This document shows, one piece after another, positions 1 through 12,689 of a DNA stretch of 64,000 bases. Under the pieces are notes generated by a model. The model ran no database searches and had not been told where the DNA came from. It saw only the letters and a list, made by a program, of their open reading frames with translations. Position 1 is the first letter of the stretch, and each line of letters opens with the position of its first letter. Source of the DNA: Pogona vitticeps (Eukaryota > Chordata > Lepidosauria > Squamata > Agamidae); contig NC_135785.1 of the NCBI RefSeq assembly GCF_051106095.1, forward strand, positions 93,041,001 to 93,105,000, written 5' to 3'. Position numbers and translations under genes: made by a program.

Positions 1-964
1 ACCAAAGGGGGAGGTACTTTTTCCTTTGACCCAAAAAAGGCATATCCCAATTGTGGATTCTGTAATATATGCATAAAATGGATCAGTGGGTGGGGATGAT
101 TTTATCTGATGGGCCCCTTCTTCACAAGAACTCCTCCACAAAATACTAAGTGATAGGTTGCCACCATTAAGGATGATACACACTAGTCTGCACAGCTGGG
201 GAATTCTAAGTCTTTCTGCCAAGGAACCCTTCCCTCAGATGAGCTCCCTAAAAAATAAATAGCAAGGCCCTTTGAGTGTCTCTATACTACATAATTAAAG
301 CAATTTGATAACATTCTAAGTGTGAGGGCTCCAACCTACAGAATTCTGGGATCTGTAGTTTGGTGAAGGCCTCAGCACTCACTAGCAGCAAATTCAAAAT
401 ACCTCACTGAACAACAAATCAGGAATCATTCTATAAGACAGACTCATGGCAGTTAAAAGTGTATCAAATCCCTATAAATATGTAATATATCTACACCTTT
501 GTATCCTTTCCAGCAGTGGTAAGAGATCTCAAGGAGTTGGGGGGGGGGGTTTAGAAAGCCATGTGATGCCCAGAACTGGCTGCTTTCAATCATTTTTATT
601 TTTAAAGAAGAAAGGATATGGGCCTTCTGGCTTTCTTTATTCTCTATTTTGGGGGAATGGAGGGCCATAGGGGAAAGTCCAAGACCCCAAAAGTGAAAAT
701 CATTTGCTATTGGAAGCATCTAGCAGCAGAAACAGGCCATTTTTAATAGAGCCCCCCAAATGCAAAAACAAAAACAAAAACAAAAAAACAAGCCTCTTTC
801 TTCCCTATATTTTCTGACTTGCAAGGCCCCTGGAATGGTTTGGGTATCTGCAAAAATGCCCTACAAGGTCAGGCCACACATGCCAATCTCTCACCTAGAG
901 ATACTGTAGTTCTGAACTTCATTTTGTTACTTCACGACAGTTCTGCTTTTAGTGTCTGAGTGTC

Positions 965-993
965 TGAGTGAGTGAGTGAATGAGTGAGTGAGT

Positions 994-1030
<37 letters not shown>
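965..1030. repeat. (GTGA)n/(GA)n microsatellite
   Basis: Tandem GTGA units pass into a pure GA run. The composite structure suggests the dinucleotide run arose by decay or expansion of the tetranucleotide. Confidence 0.95.
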
Positions 1031-1032
<2 letters not shown>

Positions 1033-1825
1033 CAGTTCATTATTTTCACTGAGGGGGATAGCTGTACGAAGCATAGATGCAATTTAGAAATAAAGCTTGT
1101 AGAACTAGACTAGCTGGTATTGCCTATCTATGAACAGTTCAGGTCATTATAAGAATGCTCTAAGTAAGATCTAGCACCCTAGCTCGCATTTCTCTCATCT
1201 ATTGCATTGTGGCTTACCACCATAACAACAGTGACTGCCTTATTATGGACCTTACTAAGGGTGAGACCACACTGGCCTTTTTGGTGTGGGCTGGTGCAGT
1301 CTAAACAGAGTTGCTTGAAGTTCAGGGTGGAGCACGATGCCATTCGGTGAGACCCTTGCATCCAAATGGTATATTTTCCTCAACCAACCTCTGATACTTG
1401 AAAACTGAGGTACTCTCGCTCTCTCTGCAACTGCCCTTTGCCTAACTTCATATGTCAAGGTATCCACAAAAGCCCCTCTTATAAAGATTGTAACTCATGC
1501 GTAGGTACTATTCCACCTTCTTGGATAAAATTTAAATGCCATGCTATACTGAAACAGATGTCAGATTTTTGCATTTCACTTTCTATTGACAAATTATCTA
1601 ATTCCCCTCCACCACAACCCATTTACTTTTCGATGCATAATTTACACTGACGTATGACCAGCAAACATGCCCTGCTTTCCTGTCTGCCTTCCTTCCTTAA
1701 AACGTTCTCTGTTGCATACAAGCTGTGTGGGCCCAGCTGGGTTTGCCATGCAGAGAACTGTACCTGTTTGAGTTGGCGGAGGTCAGAAAGAAGTTCCAAA
1801 TGTACTGGTTTGTATGTGTTGCATG

Positions 1826-1895
1826 CAGCAAAGTTGGACCCAACTTATAGCAACCCTCACAGGGCTTTCAAGGTCAGTGACATATGTAAGAGATG
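1826..1895 (-). mobile_element. tRNA-derived SINE fragment
   Basis: The segment 'acttatagcaaccctcacag' followed by 'ggctttcaaggtcagtga' matches the body of the SINE family also seen at 12112-12660 and 52085-52240 ('cttacggc' or 'cttatagc' plus 'aaccct'). Only part of the body remains, with no terminal duplication seen. Orientation is inferred from the other copies. Confidence 0.45.
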
Positions 1896-3075
1896 AGCTG
1901 AGCAGTCCCCAATCCTTGTAAGTTTCTTCATGCTTAATTTTAACAATGTGTATTTTATTCGGACTATTTAATTTTCCAAATCATTTCCCCCCTCCCAGAC
2001 CACAGGGTCAGATCAAAGAACCTGATGCTTCAACCCTGCCTAAGAGCCCTGCAGAACTTTATAGCCTTCTGGGGAAAAATCAGGAGCTTGTGTTCATCAC
2101 AGCAGGTATTTATCCCAATTAAGGGTTAATTCCAGAATGAAATCAAACAATCATTTTCAATCATCTCAAAAATTCATCTGAGTATCACTGTATAAGTCTT
2201 TAAATTGTTGCAACAGTTCCAGGCAACATCAGCTTGTCTAATTCTACAAACTTTATTTCTAACTTGCTTCTATGTTCCATAAGTGCCAAAGTACTTCAGT
2301 GTTTGAAAACCACCCTAAAGTATTAAACCTATGTAAAAACTGTAGACACAAATGCTTTAAAAATATTTCCTTGCCACTTATGAAAAGTTTGCAGCTTATG
2401 ACAAGTGTGATTGCCATCCAAACTTCTTACAACTATGGGAAGTTGCAAACAAAAATATAATCAAACAAAAAACCAAACTTGCAGGCAGAATTTAAATCAT
2501 TAATTAATTTTAATTATGTTTCAAAATTACAGGAGCATACATTCTGAAAATGTAGGAACTTATAGCCATAAAGCCACATTTAAAAACAAAAGGCAGAGAA
2601 TAAATCTCTAAATACCAAAGTTCACAAAAATAAAAAATAAGTTTAAGAAAATGACTTCCTTGCCCTCGAAAAATATTAGTAACACACAGAGAAAAATTAT
2701 AGTCTTCTGTTCTGAAATCTTTAATGGCATTTACAAACTACAACAACACAAGCAAAATAGGAGAAGTAAAATTACACAAATTTCACAAATTAGGAGCGAG
2801 AAGCAGGGGACAATTTCAGAATTGCAGATAAGACACCTGCAACAGCAGCAGTCAGGGAATTACATTAATCACTCATGAAAACAGAAAGAATTGACCCCCC
2901 AAAATTGGAAAAATTAGAAATCCAAGGTTCAAGAAAAAAAATCGGAGGTGAGAATGAGCAGGGCATTGAAACAGTACTGTATATGGACCAGGGTGCCAGG
3001 AGTCTGTTTTTTTTTAAAAGGCTTTTTTTAAAAAAGGGATATTAAGAACTGTTCTTATCAAGCAAAGCAAAGTCG

Positions 3076-3224
<149 letters not shown>

Positions 3225-6200
3225 GCATATATACATGCATTCAAAATCACAATAAATTAAGATATTAACATTAACAACATTAATATACTGCAATCCTTGT
3301 TGGGTATGGTCCTTCCTAAAAAGCCATCTTGTAGAGAGTTTAAAAGACAACAAGAACCACCACACACAGGAAGCACTGCATCTGGAAACAAAGGTCTAGA
3401 GGGCTTGGCATAGCTAAGTCTGCATCCCAGTAGCCTCAGAGGACTAGGCCTTTTTGTAGGTGAGGGGCTACTTTATTTCCCGTCTAGGATGCACTGCCCC
3501 TACTAAGCAGCATTAAGTTCAGAGTGTTGAAAATACAAGATGGAAATTGAAGGCCCTGAAGAGCCAAATACGTAGTGAAGGGGGATCAGGGCAAGTTGCA
3601 GTGCTGGGGAACCTTCTGGAATGTTACCCTGGCAACTACTTAGCCTTCATGTAATGGTTGATTCTTCAGCTTGCAACTGGGCAAGGTCTATACTTGCCTT
3701 CCTCAACCTTATGCCCATTATGTCTGCTGGACTACAACCCCCATCATATCTCATGCTGGCTCAGGATCATGAGAATTGTAACCTTAATTACAAACTTGGA
3801 GGGCACCTGGTTAGAAGAACCTGACTAAAACTCCCCCCAGAGGGGGATTCTGGAAGTGAAAGTCCCCAAAAAAGTACTTTTTAAAACTCTGCTGGACAAA
3901 CAACTTTGCATGCTTTTCCAGATCTAACCCATGGTACTTTCCTACCTTTCATTTGTAGCCAAATATGAGGTCAACTTTGTTAGGTTGCAGGCTTGACTCC
4001 ACTAATTCATATACAGACATAGGGAAGTAATAGATGCTCATACAACCTAACAAAAACAAACTGGTCCAGATGTGGAGGGTGGAAATGAGCCACCAGCTGA
4101 TATGCTCTGACCACTGGAAAAACTTACATTGATTCATGTAGGAAAATAATAAATAAAAGGAGAATTTCAAAGGCTGCTTTGAAAAGCGAGTTGTATAAAA
4201 TAAAAATAACTAATGTTGATTCTGAGAGACAAATCAAGACCAGGCATGGATTTTTATTTTACCTTCTAACGTTTCCTCCTTCCGTATTTATTTTGGTCTT
4301 CCTGGATATGATAACAGGAGATAGGAACATTAAATATTAAGACTAATGGAAAAGAGAAAGGCTAAGGAATGAAACAGCCAACCTGGGATAGCTTTTCACC
4401 TTGCATGACCTGTTCTGTGTACATCAAGGTGCACAGACTGGCCTAGTTAAGGGAGAGATTTAAAAAAAATACCAGGACTGTAGCAGCAGCCTGAGATCAC
4501 TGTAATTCACATTAGAGCAGTGGTAGTAAACATATAGTTCTCATTGCAGTAACAGAAAGCATAAGGATGTACGTATCTTCATTCTTAAATAAAGGGCACA
4601 CAGAACAGTGCCAGGCCACCCTGTGCCCTTTTGGAGACTCCCCAACCAAATCTTTACCCAGGTACATCCCTGTGTCTGTGTATTGTTGGTTCTCTGTGAA
4701 GATCTCATCCCTGTGAATGGAAAAAAGCAAACAGCAAGGTCAGGTCCGAGACTGAATGGTACAGCTAGGGGTAGAAGGACACTAGCGGCAGTCTAAAGAG
4801 CTTGGCTCTCGATTTGGTTCTTGGTTCTCTTTTTCCCTCGTCTCGCCAGAACCATCTCAGTTGGTTTCCTAAGGCAGCCTCAAAAAGGGAGGAAAGGAGA
4901 GACTTTAAAAGGGTAATGGAGGCAACTGTCTGAGTCTTTGTTAAACGAGTTCTTTCTGACCTTTCTTTTCCCTTTGCCCATTGTGGTGTTCACCCAGGTC
5001 ATGAATATTCATATGCTATTTGCATAGACCAAGGGGAGTGCTGGAGGGGCGGAGTCATGAGGTATGAAATCCTGGACACCTGCTGCTGGTCAGTGCAGTT
5101 ATTATTTAACTACATGAGCTAATGGTTTGACTTGGTGTAAGAGATCTAGAGCTCCTTTGATATGAAAGGTGAAACTATGCATCATACTCATACATGTCCT
5201 CTTAAATGTTAACGTTCCAGAAACATTACTCTCACAAAACATGTTTTCTTGCTAACGGACAATCGTATAATAAAGCAAATTAATTTGAAAATTACAGGAG
5301 AAATGAGACCCTTGTGCTGTGACCATTAGAAATCTTTCATCACTTATTTAAGCAGTTCCCTCTTCTGATGACATGCTGACTATGATGTATAGTTTGATTC
5401 AGTCTAGAACACATGGTGAATTTCATCCTACAAATCCCAGCAACAACTTTCCAGCACTGAACTAGCCAGGCAGTTTCTCAGTCCTGCAATTCAGAGCTAC
5501 TCACTACTCAGTTTGGATGGAGAATCTTGCCTTGCCCTTCCTGGCTATCAACGCAAATTGGGAACCTGGTTCAAGGGCAGGCATTTGAAGCTATAGAACC
5601 CCACCATTGGGCTGAAGGGGGGAGATCAAAGTATTCATACAATATTCTGGGAGTTGTGTTTTGAAAGAATCATTTTTACAAGCTTTGCTTCACATGCTTG
5701 GTGGCCACCAATGGACTGAAGGTTACACTGTGAAAGTAAGAATATTCCTTCTTTCTCAGTTCAGCATCTTAGTTTGGGTGTTAAATGTAAACATGTCAGC
5801 TTCCATTAGCAATTGTAGTCTGAGAACTATTAATGTTTGAGGAACTGTACTAGTACTGCGATTTTTCACTTGACCAGCTTTAGTGAAACCTAACATATGC
5901 TTGATGTGAATATTTCAGTTGTTGCTAATGTGGTGCTTTTTGTTTTTGTTTTTCATAGGCCATTTTTTTCTTAATGATAACCAAAATATTATTAGTTATA
6001 CCTGCAGTGCAATACAGTTGACATAAATTTTAGCTATAAACTGCCACAAATTAAGAAATGAGTGTAGACATTTGCCATTGTCCACTGAATTGTTGTTGTG
6101 TCAAACAATTCAGTGTCCAGCAGCAAATGCCTGCACTGACTACTCAACTGCAGCACTTTGACATAAAGATTCATGTTGGTTGTGTATTAGCTGCATAAAT

Positions 6201-7759
6201 ATGCTACAAGATTTTGGTTATGATCACCGATGGTGCTGTTATTTCTGCCTGTCCCCCCCCCCCGAAAATCTCTGAACATATTTAAATGTGATTTAATATT
6301 AGCCACTTTGGAATGTTTCTAATATTAAAAGTTAAGAGTAAATAAAAAAACACACACAAAAAGTAAGTCAACCATAGGCTTGGGAAAGCCACTAGGCTTG
6401 GACACAAACTAAACTGAGTTCTAATTTTAATTTATTTATTAGAACAGTAGTAGGATTGCTTGCTGATACACAGTTGCACATTACATCTGCTGTAGCACAA
6501 TTTGCACTAGCAGTTAAGAAGCTGAGGCTTTGATTTGTCAAGGATCATAATGCCACATAAATGCTGAATATTGTACAGTGGACTGACATTATATGTTATG
6601 ACAATATTCTTAGACCAGGTTTTATTGGTTTTAATGTAATTACCTGTCTTAATTGGATTTTATATGCTACAGTAGTCAGAACATTGTAAAGGTCTATGGC
6701 CAGAAACAATAAAGGAAAGTAATACTCTCATTACATTCCTAGTCAATATCAGTCCCCCTCATACTGTTTTCTGCCCTATAGGAAAAAAACAAACTAGGAA
6801 CTGCATTATGTGACCTCAGAATATAATATTCTATATAGGCTCTTCTTTTTATTGCTGATAAATGGAGGCCCTACCTGGTACGGCAGTAGTAACAGGTAAT
6901 TTAACTCAATATAAGAAACAGACAATTCGGAAATGTATAAAACATGTTAGGTATGAATCCAATATCTTCAACTACTATTTTAGCCTGTTTTCCACCTTGA
7001 AGGCTAAATGTGTAACTTTGCAATAGTTCATTGAAAGAAAACAAGCTGGGCTCTGAAGCAGATTCATTGTTACTCAGGGAGCCTATTTGCAGATGATGGG
7101 ATAAAAAAAATCATATTACGAGTATGCAACAATATTTGTTAGAGTGTTAGAAACTTCTTTTGCTACTGGTAGGCTAATACTAGGATGAAGCAAACCAATT
7201 CTGAAGTGGCATAATGAATGTGCTAATATAACAGGTTTTTCCTATAATTAGGTACAGTGAGACCACCACCCCAAGGAGTAGAGCTGGAGAATTCGGAAAG
7301 AGTAGCATTTATTTTGTTGTTCTTGCATCTTAATACAAGTTGCTTGTTGTTATAACTTTACCATCAGGGAAAAGAGCTGTCTGCAACAAAACAGCTTGGA
7401 TGGGTTTGGTACCAACTGCTGTGACTCGAGTAGCAGGGAGGACGTGCCACCTGTCACTTCTCCTCAGGCAGCAGAATGTCCTGTGTCAGACCTGCAATAT
7501 AGTCTTAACCTGGATGCATCTCAATTCACTGTACATGAGAAATAAATTTATCTATTTCTGAATTACACTTTGAAGCATGTAATTATCATTTAGAGCCAGT
7601 TCATTATATTTATAAACATCAGTCACACCCCGGTCCAAACACAAAGCTGGAATCCCAGCTGGGAATTAAACTTAAAACATGAACAAATAGGACTTATTTT
7701 CCAGTTAAAGTGCAGTAGAGCAAGGTGAATATGCTAAGCTCATGCAATGGGTGCAACCT

Positions 7760-8480
7760 CTAGGACACAGCTGTGTGGGCATGGTCAGCCTCCACCGGCA
7801 GGATGGGGCTGGCAGCATTTGGGTTCCCTGGCGCAGACGCCACGGGCTCAACTTCGGGTTTCAAACACGCGGGAGCTTTATTCACAGTTGCAATACAGCC
7901 TTGCAGAATCCTTGCACCCTGGAGAGATGCAGGTTGAGAGACATTCACCAGTCCTTGGGGACCTTCTCCTTCAGTGGGGTTCTCAGTTAACCTTACTGAG
8001 TGTCCCCACGGTCCTAGTCTGCCAGAGTAAGATTTCGCCAGGCTCAAAGAAGGTTTGAACTGTCCTTGATAGAGGCTCTGGCTGACCTGCCCATCCTTCC
8101 CCCCCCCCCCCGGTCCTTGTCTGACCAGGAAGGCTGTCAATTGTTCCTTGGGCAAGAGGGAGGTCATCTTGCTCTCCCAGCTCTGTCCAGCAGTAGCTTT
8201 CTCTGGGGCATCCACCCAGGCCCCTTATTCTTCCTCATCTTCTTCTGTCAAACAGCAGTTTCCTAAAGCCCGTCTTCACTCCTTTTTCTCTGGCTCCTTG
8301 CTGCCCCGGGCAGGTGTCCCTTGTAAAGCTGCTGTAGCTTCCCCAGCTGCCTTCCCTCCCTCTTTCCTTGGGCCTTCACCTTTTTCCCCAGGCTGAGCTC
8401 TTTCAGCCATCTTAAAGGAGCCTGACAGCTCATTGTGAGCCTGCTGCCTATCTGATACACTCACTCCCCTCACTGGCTGC
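7760..8480 (-). mobile_element. Possible solo LTR of an LTR retroelement (fossil)
   Basis: This GC-rich island stands out from its AT-rich surroundings. Read on the - strand it has a long purine-rich stretch, then a polyadenylation signal (complement of 7877-7882) followed at once by 'gctcccgcg', a layout typical of the R/U5 part of retroviral-type LTRs. No internal coding region or second LTR is visible, so it would be a solo LTR. I could not fix its exact ends or a target-site duplication. The alternative is an unrelated GC-rich repeat. Confidence 0.3.
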
Positions 8481-10064
8481 TAGGCCTGTCAAAAAGATAG
8501 GATCTTAAAAAGACAATTTCTCCTAAGGTCATTTACCTCAGAAGTTCACACACCTTGTCCTATCTTTCCACTCAAGGCCCTCCTGGGTTTTCAGTTGAAA
8601 GCTTCTTTGGAGGACTGGAGAACTGAGTTAGGTATGAAAGGGGATTGGGGACTGTTTTTGAGGAAATCACTCCCAATCATGTTGGGATCCTATGGTAATG
8701 TAAGGAAAGTTCACAAAGGAAAATTCCCTTTGCTTGGAAAAGTTCCTTCATAGAGAACTCACACATAGAACCCACACACACACACAAACACACACACTGA
8801 CAGCTGAGAGGAATAATACCAAAATTAATCCTTTGAAGTTTTCCTCTTAAAGCAGATATTGTGTCTCCTCATTGTTCAGGGGGGAGAACTCATGGTTCAG
8901 GGAGACTTTTCAGGTGACTTTGGGGGGAAGGAAAGGATGGGAAGCCTTCTTGTCATGAAATCCTTAAACAAATCTTGAAAGTCTGACTGCAGCATCTTCA
9001 TATGTTCCAGAAAACTGTTGTTATCCAGCCTCCCAAATCCACCATGTATTTAAAGATATGTTATGGATTCCTTTTCTCTTTTAAAATCAGGGCCAGCAAT
9101 TTCAGAGATGGACTATGCAAGCTGTGTGGGCAAAGTGTTTATGGGCTCAGATAGTTCCTTTAAATTTTGATGTTTTAAAAATCAGTATACTAGTCCCCTC
9201 AAGCACTCCCTCAAATACAAACACATCTTCCTTCTACCTACAGACTTCTGGCATGCTACTGCTGTGTGGGAAGGGATTAAAAGTCATGTAGGTGAAGAAA
9301 TTTTAAATTAGATGCCAGGCTACAGGCAAACCAGCATGGGAAAGTGATCTGCCTACACCCGACCCTGCACCTTCAATAAACTGCATTTGGAGGCATCACA
9401 GTGGGTCTTAAGTTTAATTCTCATAAGTGATGGTCTGTCAGCACAGTAAGGCCAAAGGGAGTTGAAATGCTGGAATTATCAACTGCCAGTAATGCTCTTT
9501 TGAATCCCACATGAGACAGATGGGTCAGTTTCTGTGCAAAATAAATGGAGAGCATATTTCACAGCAAGTGCAAAATAGGAGCTCTGTTTTGTTTTGGCAG
9601 GCAATGAATCTAGTTCTTTACACCGCTTGTAACACAAGTGCTCTTTTCTGGGCACCCTGAGACCTGATTCAATGCATATCTAGTTGTAAATCCATCCCCT
9701 AATTTCAGTGATGCTTACTAGCAGGGAAGGCTTTCTCTTTTAATTGTCTTATTCTCTGTCTTGTTAATATTTACATATCCCCATCTTTCTTTGCAAAGTA
9801 GGATACACCTGCAGAGGGAAAAATATCTTCCTGAATGCAGATAACTAGCCATTTATTGGATTCTTGGACTGGTAGATTCCTAGCCCACAGTTTTAGAGGG
9901 GGGTACAAAATGGCTTCTACCCAAGCATTAATAGGCCTCATCTTCTAGTTCTAGGCTACAGACCTTCAAGGTGAGGGGTTGGAACTGAGGTCATACCCTT
10001 GGGCAGACTGAGAAAATAGCCTCAGGCAGATGTTGGGGGGCACCTATGTCCCAGCGGTCTCTCT
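8481..10064. other. Intergenic DNA, no feature recognised
   Basis: No long open frame, tRNA, or element ends were seen. A short CA run lies near 8774-8798. Confidence 0.5.
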
Positions 10065-10071
10065 CTATTGG

Positions 10072-10245
10072 ACAACAGCACTGTACAGGCCATAGAACTG
10101 CTGGATAACTCTGTGGTTTTTGTATTTGGCTATGGAGTCAAGGGTGGGAGTTTGATTCCCCACTGGGCCTCTTTGACAGGGACTGGACTCAGTGATCCAT
10201 AAGGTTCCTTCCAGCTCTGCAGTTCTAATGATGATGATGATGATG
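10072..10245 (+). mobile_element. tRNA-derived SINE with ATG-repeat tail
   Basis: A box-A-like segment ('gctggataactctgtggtt') and a box-B-like segment ('gagtttgattcccc') lie about 30 bases apart, as in RNA polymerase III promoters. The body ends 'ggttccttccagctctgca' and a run of ATG triplets forms the tail. A short direct repeat 'ctattgg' brackets it at 10065-10071 and 10246-10252, which fits a target-site duplication. Confidence 0.75.
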
Positions 10246-10529
10246 ACTATTGGTCCCACTAAACAATTTCTGGTTCATGATGAAGGGTCCCACCCTATCC
10301 TAAATGCCTCTCTTGTCATCTTCTGCATGTGGACTGAGAAGGCACTATCTTGTCCAGCAACAAATTATATTCTGCTTCTGCCTTCACAGTATGAAGTGAA
10401 GTTACAATATGTTGTTGATTCTTCGTCCTGCCCCTGCCCCCACATCAACACGATGACATCTCAAAGTTCCCTACAGGATGAGGGATGCCAAGGCCCTTGT
10501 ACAACATGTTTTGCCATAATGATGTTAAC

Positions 10530-10655
10530 CATCATTGTATACTCATCGTTCTCAACTTTAAATATTGTCTTTTATTGTTGCCTTGGGCCCTTTTCAAGGA
10601 GAAAAGTGGGGTAAAAATGTTTTAAATAAAAATAAAATAATAAATAAATATTATG
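10530..10655 (+). mobile_element. CR1/L2-type LINE 3' end
   Basis: The segment 'ttgttgccttgggccc' followed by 'aaaagtggggtaaaaatg' and an A/T-rich 'aataaataaat' tail is the usual 3' end of L2/CR1-like LINEs in reptiles. A second, diverged example lies near 59300. No coding part remains. Confidence 0.55.
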
Positions 10656-11379
10656 CCTCTCACAGAACCTCACCTCATTTTTTTAAAAAAGAAAAAGACA
10701 GGGTGGACAAGATTTATTTAGAGCAGCACTGGCTAAACATTGGGTGTAGAAGCATTTCTAGTTTAGGCTTTCTGTTTACTGTACCAAGTGTGCAGATTAC
10801 AGCAGCCAGTAAGCTTATTATCAAGTGACAAGAAATATTTCCCTCCAGGAAGACTCCCTTCATATAGAATGCTAGGTGGTGAAAGAGAAGGGTGAGGGCT
10901 TGGAGTTGGCCTCCGGGTTCCCTGAGCTCTCCCTCTAACTAAAAAATAGAAGCAAAGGAGGAAAATGCAGGCAAAGAATATGGCTGCCATTTTCAGGGAA
11001 AGGCTCCCACTGCACATTTTTAGCACTCCCACTGAGTTTGCTGGGAGAGGATTTACTGGCCCCAACTTCAGACAATAATGTTATTTCAGTGTGCAGACAA
11101 GGTCCAGGTTTAGCCCAGTTTTAACCAGGCCTTCAACTGCAACAACAACACCATTTCCCTCCAAGATAGGTTAAGGGCTCCCACTGGCTTCCAGTTCATT
11201 TAATGAAATGTTGCACAATGGCTTATGCACTCCTCTGCAATGGGTATTTCATGAGCCGTTCACATTTTCAAAAGATATGATGCATGGCAGAGCAACTATC
11301 ACTCAGAAAGCAAAATCTAAAATATCTGATCAGTCACATGATGGGTGGGGTGGGGAGAGACTTTAATTCACTTGTATTA

Positions 11380-11574
11380 GTGGTTGTTGTGGGTTTTTCG
11401 GGCTCTTTGGCTGTGTTCTGAATGTTGTTCTTCCTAACATTTCGCCAGTCTCTGTGGCCGGCATCTTCAGAGGACAGCACTCTGTGCTCTGGTGTAGTTG
11501 GCTTGGGAGTGCCTGCATTGGGAGTGCCTGTGTTGGGAGTGCCTGCTTGGGAGCGCCTGCGTTATTTCCATACT
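11380..11574 (-). mobile_element. Penelope-like element fragment, reverse orientation
   Basis: This 195-bp insertion is bracketed by a perfect 13-bp direct repeat 'ttcacttgtatta' (11367-11379 and 11575-11587). Its sequence (complement of 'cctctgaagatgccggccac', 'gagactggcgaaatg' and 'gaaaaacccacaacaacca') is shared with 33092-33646 and 57333-57576. Next to that conserved part lie four degenerate copies of a roughly 17-base 'gggagtgcctg' unit. The assignment to Penelope-like retroelements is an inference from the shared hammerhead-like core and the size of the duplication. Confidence 0.6.
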
Positions 11575-12111
11575 TTCACTTGTATTAACTTGCCATTTCT
11601 ACCAGAAACAGATATGTTGCCCATGGGCTTCTGCCCTCCAAAAAACTACCCATTTCAATCTCTGAATCTTCCTAGGCAAGGATCCCCTGCAGTTACTGCT
11701 TTTACACATTGCCATTTTGTTTCTGCCTCCTTTTTCTTTAAGAACATCCACAACGTAACAAAAGAAACTTGTTTATTGCTCTTTATCGGAAAGTGCCACC
11801 TAACAAAGTTTTCACTTGCAGTTTTAGGCATACAAATAGGTCTTATAAAAAAGTGTCAACCCCAGTGATGGGGAACACGTGGGGAAATGTGCGTCAGCTC
11901 AATCTATTCCCAAAGGGCCCTTTTTGGTCCACCTCTAGGGCTTCTACCTTTTTGGGTCAGACCGGAGCCACTCCTCAGGAAATGTAAGGGTCACTTTAAG
12001 AGAGATCACTCCCCTTAAAGTGACCATTGCTGGCACCATTGGAACTACTCACCTTTGCAGGTGTCGGGTCACACCCTTCCTGAGCTAGCCAGCCAGCCTT
12101 TAACATATCTC

Positions 12112-12660
12112 TTTGTTAGGTGCCATCAAATTGATTCTGGCTTACGGCAATTCTAGTAGGGCTTCCGAAGAATGTGAGAAAGTTACAGGCTGGCTGTACC
12201 AGTGATGCTGGATGTGGTGCTGGAGGAGACTCTTGAGAGTCACCTGGACTGCAAGGAGAACAAACCTATCAGTTCTAAAGGAAATCAACCCTGAGTGCTC
12301 ACTGGAAGGACAGATCCTGAAGCTGAGGCTCCAGTACTTTGGCCATCTCATGAGAAGAGAAGACTCCCAGGAAAAGTCCCTGATGTTGGGAAAGTGTGAA
12401 GACAAGAGAAGAAGGGGATGACAGAGGACGAGATGGTTGGACATTGTCATTGAAGCTATCAACATGAATTTGACCCAACTCCGGGAGGCAGTGGAAGACA
12501 GGAGGGGCTGGCGTGCTCTGGTCCATGGGGTCACGAAGAGTCAGACACGACTAAACGAGGTACCAGTGATACTGCCCGCGAGTTTCCATGACCAGCGGGG
12601 ATGTAAACCCAGGTCTCTCGAAGTTCTAGTCAACGGGGCTATTTCTCAATTAACGTGAAT
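12112..12660 (-). mobile_element. tRNA-derived SINE split by a BovB LINE tail
   Basis: Two halves of one SINE lie on either side of the LINE at 12211-12559. The left half reads 'ttaggtgccatcaaattgat', 'tctggcttacggcaat'. The right half has 'ggggatgtaaacccaggtct', a decayed complement of a tRNA box B (GGTTCGAATCC), so the SINE runs on the - strand. The same family occurs at 52085-52240 in the other orientation. Outer ends are approximate. Confidence 0.6.
12211..12559 (+). mobile_element. BovB (RTE clade) LINE, 5'-truncated 3' end
   Basis: The conceptual translation contains 'YFGHLMRREDSQEKSLMLG', 'RRRG', 'TRWLD', 'LTQLREAVEDRRGWRALVHG' and 'KSQTR', which is the C-terminal end of the BovB reverse transcriptase ORF and its 3' tail. 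Only about 350 bp is kept and the frame carries at least one stop, so it is inactive. A 15-bp direct repeat 'gtaccagtgatRctg' (12196-12210 and 12560-12574, one mismatch) marks the insertion into the older SINE. BovB is the family known for horizontal movement between squamates and ruminants. Confidence 0.88.
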
Positions 12661-12689
12661 ATCATTTTAGCGGTTACTTTGTCAAGTAC

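Noticed and set aside
7747-8396. Overlapping 80-150 codon frames on both strands, considered as a gene next to AIFM2
   Set aside because: Composition is skewed GC-rich with all frames open, there is no resemblance to TYSND1 or another neighbour, and the LTR-like layout explains it better.
11422-11868. 148-codon + strand open frame
   Set aside because: It starts inside the Penelope-like insertion and runs across the target duplication into unrelated DNA.
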